From Azonexus fungiphilus (lineage in GTDB: Bacteria > Pseudomonadota > Gammaproteobacteria > Burkholderiales > Rhodocyclaceae), in NCBI RefSeq assembly GCF_003634965.1, contig NZ_RBXP01000017.1:68721-118561 (forward strand): DNA of 49,841 nucleotides, read 5' to 3'. The position numbers and the translations under genes are program-made. This document shows positions 1 through 6,900 of the stretch, in pieces. Numbering within the stretch: the stretch's first letter is position 1; every line of letters starts with the position of its first letter. The notes beneath the pieces are model-generated. The model had not been told where the DNA came from and did no database searches. It was given only the letters and a program-made list of their open reading frames with translations.

Positions 1-2288
1 GATTTGCGATCAAGTCGGGCGTGCTGCTGCTGGCGGCGGGTCTTGGTCTTGGGGCGGCGGGTTCGGCCTTTTCGGCGGAATCGCTGCAGGACGTTCTGAA
101 GCGTCGGGGGCTGAGCCAGCAGGACCTGCTGGCGGCGGCGAAGACCTACGTGCCGACGGGCAAGCGGGATGAATTCCTGGCGTTCAGTTCGGGCGGGCAG
201 TCGGGTCAGGTGATCGTGTACGGCATTCCGTCGATGCGCATCCTGAAGTACATCGGCGTGTTCACGCCGGAACCCTGGCAAGGCTACGGTTTCGACGAGA
301 ACTCGAAGGCGGTGTTGAAGCAGGGCTGGATCGACGGCAAGGAAATCACCTGGGGCGACACGCACCACCCGGCGATCTCGGAAACCAACGGCCAGTACGA
401 CGGGCAGTTCCTGTTCATCAACGACAAGGCCAACCCGCGCCTGGCGGTGATTGACCTGCGCGACTTCGAGACCAAGCAGATCGTGGTCAATCCGATCTAC
501 AAGTCGGAACACGGCGGCGCCTTCGTGACGCCGAACACCGACTACGTGATCGAAGCGGCGCAATACGCGGCGCCGCTGGAGAACAAGAAGTTCTTCCCGC
601 TGGAAGAATTCAACGAGAAGTACCGCGGTGGCGTGACCTACTGGAAGTTCGACCGCAAGGAAGGCCGGATCGACCCGAAGAAGTCGTTCTCGGTCGAGTT
701 GCCGCCGTACTCGCAGGATCTGTCGGATGCCGGCAAAGGCCCGTCGGACGGGTGGTCGTTCACCAACTCGTTCTGTACCGAACGCTACGTCGGCGGCATC
801 GAGAAGGGTCGTCCGCCGTACGAAGCCGGGTGCTCGGCGAAGGACACCGACTACCTGCACGTGATCAACTGGAAGAAGGCGGCGGAACTGGTCGCGGCCG
901 GCAAGGCGAAGAAGATCAACGGCCACGACGTGCTGCCGATCGACGTTGCGGTCAAGGAAGGCATCCTGTTCCTGATTCCGGAACCGAAGTCGCCGCACGG
1001 CGCCGACGTGACGCCGGACGGCAAGTTCATCGTCGTCTCGGGCAAGCTCGACACGCACGTGTCGGTGTACAGCTTCGAGAAGATCCAGGCGGCGATCAAG
1101 GCCGGCAAGTTCGAATCGAAGGACCCGTACGGGATTCCGGTGATCGGGATGAAGGACGCGCTGCACACGCAAGTGCAGCTGGGCCTGGGCCCCTTGCACA
1201 CGCAGTTCGACGCGAAGACCTGCGTTGCCTACACCTCGCTGTACGTCGACTCGCAAGTGGCGAAGTGGAACTTCTGCGAAGGCAAGGTGCTGGACAAGAT
1301 CTCGGTGCACTACAACATCGGTCACCTGGTGACGATGGAAGGCGACTCGGTGGCGCCGAAGGGCCGCTACCTGGTGGCACTGAACAAGCTGTCGATCGAC
1401 CGCTTCAACCCGGTCGGCCCGCTGCACCCGCAGAACCACCAGCTGATCGACATCGCCAACGACAAGATGCAGCTGCTCTACGACATGCCGCTGCCGCTGG
1501 GCGAGCCGCACTACGTGGTCGCGATCGAAGCCTCGAAGCTGAAGCCGGGCGTGCGCTACAAGGTCGGCACCGACAGCCGCACCGACAAGCCGCATCCGGG
1601 CGCGGTGCGTGCGGGTGAAGAACGGACGGAGAAGAAGGGCAACAAGATCACGGTCTATGGCACGCTGATCCGTTCGCACATCACGCCGGAGACGATCGAA
1701 GCCGAAGTTGGCGACGAAGTGACGATCCACCTGACCAACCTCGAACGGGCGCAGGACGAGACGCACGGCTTCACGGTGTCGACGTACAACACGCACGCGT
1801 CGGTGGAACCGGGCAAGACGGTGACGGTGAAGTTCAAGGCCGACAAGGAAGGCGTGTATCCGTACTACTGCACGGAATTCTGCTCGGCGCTGCACCTTGA
1901 GATGCAGGGTTACCTGCTGGTCAAGCCGAAGGGCTGGAAGCCGACGAAGACGACGATGGCGAAGGCGAACTACAGCGAGACCGACTACAAGGCGACGCTG
2001 AAGAAGGTTGCCGACACGCAGGCGGTGATTGATTCGGTGGTGGGGTATATCACCAGCACGAACTTCAAGGACTTCCCGGACGTGGTGGCGATGGTCGAGG
2101 ACGCGACGGACCAGCTGAACAAGATCAAGGACGCCAAGCAGAAGCATGAGGCGGCTGCGGCCCAGAAGGACTGGGAGCAGGCCAATCTGTGGGCCGAGCA
2201 GGTCTGGCAGTACCAGGTCAAGGCAGCCGACATCGGCCTGCGCGCCAAGACCTACCTCGAGCAGAACGGCGCCAGGAAGGTCAAGTAA
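1..2288 (+). CDS. nosZ: Nitrous-oxide reductase NosZ, Sec-dependent (clade II) type, copy 1, 5' end outside the window
   Basis: Periplasmic copper enzyme reducing N2O to N2. The first codons lie before the window: the frame is already open at base 3, and the complete copy at 6901 shows that six nucleotides of start plus part of codon 3 are missing. From codon 4 on the protein is the same as in copy 2. The seven-bladed propeller region carries the DTHHP motif typical of CuZ histidines. The C-terminal cupredoxin domain has the CuA motif CTEFCSALHLEM. The leader is a plain hydrophobic Sec signal with no twin-arginine motif, as in clade II NosZ. About 120 residues follow the CuA motif, helical in character and without CXXCH. 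A hairpin plus T-run terminator follows the stop codon, so this copy is probably transcribed separately from the kinase gene downstream. Confidence 0.95.
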   Translation, partial: FAIKSGVLLLAAGLGLGAAGSAFSAESLQDVLKRRGLSQQDLLAAAKTYVPTGKRDEFLAFSSGGQSGQVIVYGIPSMRILKYIGVFTPEPWQGYGFDENSKAVLKQGWIDGKEITWGDTHHPAISETNGQYDGQFLFINDKANPRLAVIDLRDFETKQIVVNPIYKSEHGGAFVTPNTDYVIEAAQYAAPLENKKFFPLEEFNEKYRGGVTYWKFDRKEGRIDPKKSFSVELPPYSQDLSDAGKGPSDGWSFTNSFCTERYVGGIEKGRPPYEAGCSAKDTDYLHVINWKKAAELVAAGKAKKINGHDVLPIDVAVKEGILFLIPEPKSPHGADVTPDGKFIVVSGKLDTHVSVYSFEKIQAAIKAGKFESKDPYGIPVIGMKDALHTQVQLGLGPLHTQFDAKTCVAYTSLYVDSQVAKWNFCEGKVLDKISVHYNIGHLVTMEGDSVAPKGRYLVALNKLSIDRFNPVGPLHPQNHQLIDIANDKMQLLYDMPLPLGEPHYVVAIEASKLKPGVRYKVGTDSRTDKPHPGAVRAGEERTEKKGNKITVYGTLIRSHITPETIEAEVGDEVTIHLTNLERAQDETHGFTVSTYNTHASVEPGKTVTVKFKADKEGVYPYYCTEFCSALHLEMQGYLLVKPKGWKPTKTTMAKANYSETDYKATLKKVADTQAVIDSVVGYITSTNFKDFPDVVAMVEDATDQLNKIKDAKQKHEAAAAQKDWEQANLWAEQVWQYQVKAADIGLRAKTYLEQNGARKVK
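3..2288 (+). repeat. Long direct repeat, copy 1 (nosZ coding sequence)
   Basis: By eye this stretch matches 6910-9195 base for base with a constant offset of 6907, except for four third-position changes at 113, 125, 257 and 260. Similarity ends at the stop codon; the 3' flanks are unrelated. Confidence 0.93.
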
Positions 2289-2309
2289 GCGACCCGAACG
2301 GCAAGGTAC

Positions 2310-2339
2310 AAGGGGCAGGAGAAATCTTGCCCCTTTTTT
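2310..2339 (+). terminator. Rho-independent terminator after nosZ copy 1
   Basis: AGGGGCA pairs with TGCCCCT across a short A/T-rich loop and is followed directly by a run of six T. It lies 22 bases after the stop codon and before the sensor-kinase gene. Confidence 0.85.
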
Positions 2340-2350
2340 GCCTTTTGCCG

Positions 2351-2364
2351 CGGTCGACCGTCAA
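2351..2364. repeat. Dispersed palindrome copy (CGGTCGACCGTCAA) upstream of the sensor kinase
   Basis: One copy of the window-wide palindrome family. It ends two bases before the ATG of the kinase gene and occupies the place where a Shine-Dalgarno sequence would be expected. No other ribosome-binding site is visible there. Confidence 0.75.
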
Positions 2365-2366
2365 CG

Positions 2367-4946
2367 ATGAAATTCCTGCAGCGCGACTTCCTTCCCTTCA
2401 CCGGCTGGCGTGGCACCTTGCTGGCGCTCGCCGTGTGGTCGGTGCTGGTCATGCTGTCGCTGCTCACGCAGCGCGAACAACTCAACCGCACCGCCGCCGA
2501 ACTGGCGCGCATCGACGCCGTCGCCAACCTGAAGAAGGACATGGCGATCCGCAAGTGGGCGTCCACCGTCGAAGGCGTCTTCATCCGCGAGACGCGCGTG
2601 CCGCCGGTCAATTCGCTCGAACAGGAAGAGCGCGTCACCGCCGTGCGCTACACCGGCGAACAGTTCACGCTGGTGACGGTGACGCCGATGCACCTGCTGC
2701 TGGCGATCCAGGGCATGACCAACCAGGAATTCGGCTCGCGCGAGCGGCTCACCTCGAAGCAGCTGCGCAATCCCGACAACGCGCCCGACGAATGGGAAAA
2801 GCAGGCGCTCGAACAACTCGGCCGCGGCGCCGGCATCGTCACCCAGTCGCTGCCGAAGAAGGGCGGCCACGGCCTGATGCGGGCGATGATCCCGATGCGC
2901 ATGGAAAAGGAATGCCTCGAATGCCACCGCGACACGCTGGTCCCGGTCGGCGGCCTGCGTGGCGGGGCGACCGTGTCGATCGACCTGAACACCTACCGCA
3001 CCGCCCAGGAACCGACCTGGCGGACGATCCAGTACTGGCACGCGGCGATCTGGCTGCTCGGGCTGGCGACGATCATCCTGCTGCACCGCGTCTTCGTCCG
3101 CCGCGCCGCCGAGCAGCAGCGCCAGGACCAGATGCGCCGCGAGAACGAGGCCGCCTTCGCGGCGATGGCCGAGGGCGCGGTGATCACCGACGCCGCCGGC
3201 GACATTCTCTGGGTCAACGACGCTTTTTGCCGGATTTCCGGCTACGCCCGCGACGAGGTGATCGGGCGCAATCCGCGCCTGCTCAAGTCGGGCCTCCATG
3301 CGATCGATTTCTACCAGCAGCTGTGGGCGCAGCTGCGCGACGCCGGCCACTGGCGCGGCGAGATCTGGAACCGCCGCAAGAACGGCGAAGTCTTCCCGGA
3401 AGACCTCTCGATCCAGGCCCTGCGCGGGCCGGACGGGCGCATCCGGCGCTACATCTCGATCTTCTCCGACATCACCCAGCGCAAGAAGAACGAGGACGAG
3501 CTGGCCGCCTACCGCGAGCAGCTCGAGGAACTGGTGCGCCGCCGCACCGGCGAGCTGACCGAGGCGCGCGACGCCGCCGAGGCGGCCAACCGCAGCAAGT
3601 CGATCTTCCTCGCCAACATGAGCCACGAGCTGCGCACCCCGCTCAACGCGGTGATCGGCTTTTCCCGGCTGATGGCCGCCGACCCAGGGTTGTCGCCGGC
3701 GCGCCAGGACAATCTGCGCATCATCAGCCACTCCGGCGAGCACCTGCTGACGCTGATCAACGACGTCCTCGAGCTGTCGAAGATCGAGTCCGGCAAGATG
3801 GAGATGCGTCCCGAGGAAGTCGACCTGCCCGAGCTGCTCGGCCAGGTCGTCGAGATGATGAGCCTGCGCGCCGACGAAGGCGGGCTCGACCTGCGCCTGG
3901 AAAGCGCCGGCCTGCCGGCGCTGGTCCAGCTCGATCCGGGCATGCTGCGGCAGGTGCTGCTCAACCTGCTGTCGAATGCCGTCAAGTTCACGCCGGCCGG
4001 CGAAGTCGTCGTCCGTGTCCTTGCCCGGCCGCTCGACAGCGAGCGCGTGCGCCTGGAATTCTCGGTGCGCGACAGCGGCATCGGCATCAGCGCCGAGGAC
4101 CAGGCGCGCATCTTCTCGTCGTTCGAGCAGGTCGGCTCGGCGCACCAGGGCGGTACCGGCCTCGGCCTGACCATCAGCCGGCGCTACGTGCAGCTGCTTG
4201 GCGGCGAACTGACGGTGCGTTCGGCGCCGGGCGAGGGCGCCGAGTTCGCCTTCGCCATCCCGGTGCCGGTGGTGATCGCCCCCGACGGCGCCGGCAAGGC
4301 GCGGCCGGTGCGCCTGGCCCGCCTGGCGGCGCCGCGCCGGGTCCTGCTCGTCGACGACAGCGACGACAGCCGGCGGCTGCTGGCGGCGATGCTCGAGCCG
4401 CTCGGCTTCATCGTCGACGAGGCCGCCGACCTGGCCACGGCGCGCGCCGCACTCGCCGCCCGGCCGGCCGACGTGGTCATCCTCGACTGGTACCTGCCGG
4501 ACGGCGAAGGCCTCGGCCTGCTGCGCGAGATCAAGGCGGCCGGTGGTCCGGCGGTGATCATGCTGACCGCCCACGCCCTCGCCGAAACCCGCAACGCGGC
4601 GCTGGCCGCCGGCGCCGACGGCTTCCTGAGCAAGCCGCTGGCCGACGGCGAGCTGTACGCGCTGCTCGCCCGCCGGCTCGACCTGGCGCTGGCCGAAGCG
4701 CCGCGCCGGACGCCGGTTTTTGACGAAATCGGGCTGTCGACCGTCAGCGTCGACCAGCTCACCGCCGCCGAGCGCCAGGCGCTCGAACAGGCGGCGATCG
4801 CGCTCAACCCGGCCGAGATCGGCCGCGCCATCGCCGCCATTGCCAGCCGCCAGCCCGAACTTGCCGCCTGCCTCGACGCCGTCGCCCGCACCCGCGACTA
4901 CCCGGCGCTGTGGGACTGGCTCGGCATCACCGGAAACGAACCATGA
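2367..4946 (+). CDS. Hybrid sensor histidine kinase with periplasmic c-type haem motif (DUF3365/Tll0287-like), PAS, HisKA, HATPase and REC domains
   Basis: 859 residues. Order: a membrane segment near residues 15-35; a periplasmic domain with one CLECH haem-binding motif (C183, C186, H187) and a Tll0287-like sequence; a second membrane segment around 220-240; a PAS domain around 260-370; a short coiled coil; HisKA with phospho-acceptor H420 in the SHELRTPLN motif; HATPase with N, G1 and G2 boxes; and a C-terminal receiver with D707. A haem-bearing sensor between two nosZ genes suggests sensing of redox state, oxygen or a nitrogen oxide, but the ligand is unknown. The stop overlaps the next start (ATGA), so the three regulator genes are translationally coupled. 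No Shine-Dalgarno is visible; the start was chosen because it gives a normal N-terminal anchor. Confidence 0.9.
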   Translation: MKFLQRDFLPFTGWRGTLLALAVWSVLVMLSLLTQREQLNRTAAELARIDAVANLKKDMAIRKWASTVEGVFIRETRVPPVNSLEQEERVTAVRYTGEQFTLVTVTPMHLLLAIQGMTNQEFGSRERLTSKQLRNPDNAPDEWEKQALEQLGRGAGIVTQSLPKKGGHGLMRAMIPMRMEKECLECHRDTLVPVGGLRGGATVSIDLNTYRTAQEPTWRTIQYWHAAIWLLGLATIILLHRVFVRRAAEQQRQDQMRRENEAAFAAMAEGAVITDAAGDILWVNDAFCRISGYARDEVIGRNPRLLKSGLHAIDFYQQLWAQLRDAGHWRGEIWNRRKNGEVFPEDLSIQALRGPDGRIRRYISIFSDITQRKKNEDELAAYREQLEELVRRRTGELTEARDAAEAANRSKSIFLANMSHELRTPLNAVIGFSRLMAADPGLSPARQDNLRIISHSGEHLLTLINDVLELSKIESGKMEMRPEEVDLPELLGQVVEMMSLRADEGGLDLRLESAGLPALVQLDPGMLRQVLLNLLSNAVKFTPAGEVVVRVLARPLDSERVRLEFSVRDSGIGISAEDQARIFSSFEQVGSAHQGGTGLGLTISRRYVQLLGGELTVRSAPGEGAEFAFAIPVPVVIAPDGAGKARPVRLARLAAPRRVLLVDDSDDSRRLLAAMLEPLGFIVDEAADLATARAALAARPADVVILDWYLPDGEGLGLLREIKAAGGPAVIMLTAHALAETRNAALAAGADGFLSKPLADGELYALLARRLDLALAEAPRRTPVFDEIGLSTVSVDQLTAAERQALEQAAIALNPAEIGRAIAAIASRQPELAACLDAVARTRDYPALWDWLGITGNEP

Positions 4947-6094
4947 CCGATCTCCTCGAAACCCTGCCCGACACCCCCGCCAGCGCGCTGCGCCCGGCCG
5001 AAATCCTGATCGTCGACGACACCCCGGGCTCGCTGCAGCTGCTCAACGACCTGCTCACCGGCGCCGGCTACGTCGTCCGCGTCGCCAGCGAAGCGCGCAT
5101 GGCGCTGCGCTCGGCCAGGGCACGCCCGCCCGAGCTGATCCTGCTCGACGTGCGCATGCCCGGCATGGACGGCTACGAGTTGTGCCAGCACCTCAAGGCC
5201 GAGGCGGCGACCCGCGACGTGCCGGTGATCTTCCTCTCGGCGCTGCGCGAGACCGGCGACAAGGTGCGCGGCTTCGCGCTCGGCGCCGTCGATTACATCG
5301 GCAAGCCGTTCCAGCCCGAGGAAGTGCTCGCCCGGGTGCGCACCCATGTCCAGCTCTACCGGCTGCAGACCCGGCTCGAGGAGCAGGTCGAGCAGCGTAC
5401 CGAACAGTTGCGGGTATCCGCCCGCCAGCTGCGCGAGAAGCGCCAGCGCCTGCAGGAACTGACCGCCTTCCTGCAGAGCGTGCGCGAGGACGAGCGCACC
5501 AGCATCGCCCGCGAGCTGCACGACGAGCTCGGCCAGGCGCTGACCGCGCTGCGCATCGACGTCGGCTGGCTGCGCAAGCACTGCGCGCCGCTCGGCAGCG
5601 CCGTCGTCGAGCGCGCCGATGCCGCGCACGCGCTGGTCGACAACACCGTGCACGCGCTGCGCCGGATTTCCGAAGGCCTGCGCCCGGGCATGCTCGACGT
5701 GCTCGGGCTGTGCGCCGCGCTCGAGCACCTGGCCGGCCAGTTCGGCGAACGCTCCGGCATCGCCTGCCATTTCAGCGCCGACCGCGACGAATACGCGCTG
5801 CCCGACAAGGGCGCGATCACCGCCTTCCGGGTCGTCCAGGAAGCGCTCACCAACGTTGCCCGGCACGCCGCCGCGCGCCGGGTCGACATCGACCTGAGCG
5901 CCGCCGGCGACCGCCTGCGCATCAGTGTCCGCGACGACGGCTGCGGTTTCGACGCCGAATCGCCGCGCCAGGGCTTCGGCCTGCTCGGCATGCGCGAGCG
6001 CGTGCTGATGCTGGGCGGAGAGATCACCATCGACGGCAGCGCCGGGACGACAGTCGTCGTCAGCCTGCCGATGACCACCGGAGAAACCGCATGA
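4943..6094 (+). CDS. Receiver-histidine kinase fusion (REC + HisKA_3 + HATPase), NarX/DegS class
   Basis: 383 residues, cytoplasmic, with no membrane segment. An N-terminal receiver (phospho-acceptor D69 in LLDVRMPG) is joined by a coiled coil to a HisKA_3 dimerisation domain with H193 in the ARELHDELGQAL motif. A HATPase domain with NVARHA and GFGLLGMRERV motifs follows. Having a receiver as its input domain suggests that it takes phosphate from the preceding hybrid kinase and passes it to the NarL-type regulator encoded next. The start at 4943 overlaps the preceding stop; a longer frame beginning at 4910 would run into the kinase gene and is not preferred. The 3' end overlaps the next start by ATGA. 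Confidence 0.88.
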   Translation: MTDLLETLPDTPASALRPAEILIVDDTPGSLQLLNDLLTGAGYVVRVASEARMALRSARARPPELILLDVRMPGMDGYELCQHLKAEAATRDVPVIFLSALRETGDKVRGFALGAVDYIGKPFQPEEVLARVRTHVQLYRLQTRLEEQVEQRTEQLRVSARQLREKRQRLQELTAFLQSVREDERTSIARELHDELGQALTALRIDVGWLRKHCAPLGSAVVERADAAHALVDNTVHALRRISEGLRPGMLDVLGLCAALEHLAGQFGERSGIACHFSADRDEYALPDKGAITAFRVVQEALTNVARHAAARRVDIDLSAAGDRLRISVRDDGCGFDAESPRQGFGLLGMRERVLMLGGEITIDGSAGTTVVVSLPMTTGETA

Positions 6095-6735
6095 TCCGCA
6101 TCCTGATTGCCGACGACCACGACATCCTGCGCGTCGGCCTGCGCCACATCCTGGCCGAGTCGCCGGACATCGTCGTCGGCGGCGAGGCGAGCAACGGCAT
6201 CGAGGCCGTCGCCATGCTGCGCAAGGAACACTGGGACACCCTGGTGCTCGACCTGACGATGCCCGGGCGCAACGGCATCGAGCTGATCAAGCAGATCCGC
6301 AGCGAATTCCCCCGCCTGCCGATCCTGATCCTGAGCATGCACAAGGAAGACATCTACGCCGTCCGCGCGCTCAAGGCCGGCGCTGCCGGCTACCTGTGCA
6401 AGGACAACGCCGAGGCCTTCCTTGCCGAAGCCATCCGCAAGGTCCATGGCGGCGGCCTGTTCATCAACCAGAACGTCGCCGAGCGGCTGACCATGGACAT
6501 CCTCCAGGGGCGCCACGCCGAACTGCCGCACAACCGCCTGACCGACCGCGAGCATCAGGTCTTCCTGCTCATCGTCCAGGGCATGGGCGTCTCCGAGATC
6601 GGCCGCCACCTCAACCTCAGCGTCAAGACGGTGAGCACGCACAAGGCCAGCATCCAGGCCAAGATGGACCTCGCCAACACCGCCGAACTGGTCCGCTACG
6701 CGGTCGAGAACCGGCTCGTCGAAAGCGACGCCTAG
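6091..6735 (+). CDS. NarL/FixJ-family response regulator
   Basis: 214 residues. An N-terminal receiver (D54 in LVLDLTMPGR; conserved Lys in the GYLCKDNA stretch) is followed by a LuxR-type helix-turn-helix (LTDREHQVFLLI ... LSVKTVSTHK). It is the probable DNA-binding output of the three-gene cascade. Its position directly before nosZ copy 2, with 165 bases of non-coding DNA between, makes nosZ or the nos operon the obvious target. This is inferred from position; no binding site is proven. Confidence 0.9.
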   Translation: MIRILIADDHDILRVGLRHILAESPDIVVGGEASNGIEAVAMLRKEHWDTLVLDLTMPGRNGIELIKQIRSEFPRLPILILSMHKEDIYAVRALKAGAAGYLCKDNAEAFLAEAIRKVHGGGLFINQNVAERLTMDILQGRHAELPHNRLTDREHQVFLLIVQGMGVSEIGRHLNLSVKTVSTHKASIQAKMDLANTAELVRYAVENRLVESDA

Positions 6736-6900
6736 GAATATTCCGGGAAGGCGTAATCCCTTCTCCCATGGGCTTTATCGGCATTCGTCACGTTATGACG
6801 CAAGGTCGATCCGCGCAGAATTGCGACAAATTGCCGCAGTCCTCTTGTGGAAGGGGGGATGGGCGATTGGGGCAATCCGGAAATTCTTGGGAGAAATGCA
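6736..6900 (+). promoter_or_regulatory. Control region upstream of nosZ copy 2
   Basis: 165 non-coding bases. An inverted repeat CGTCA-N5-TGACG lies at 6786-6800 and could be an operator for the NarL-type regulator or another factor. A Shine-Dalgarno GGGAG sits shortly before the ATG at 6901. I found no clear FNR/DNR box (TTGAT-N4-ATCAA), and no convincing -35/-10 pair. Confidence 0.45.

Noticed and set aside
2361..4574. Long minus-strand open frame opposite the haem kinase gene
   Set aside because: Antisense shadow of high-GC coding sequence; composition rich in Arg, Gln, Asp and His with no recognisable domain.
4735..4760. TGTCGACCGTCAGCGTCGACC near the end of the haem kinase gene
   Set aside because: GTCGAC recurs often in GC-rich coding DNA; no palindrome arm is complete.
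6736..6900. FNR/DNR-type box upstream of nosZ copy 2
   Set aside because: TTG and CAA trinucleotides occur (TTGCGACAA) but spacing and sequence do not fit TTGAT-N4-ATCAA.
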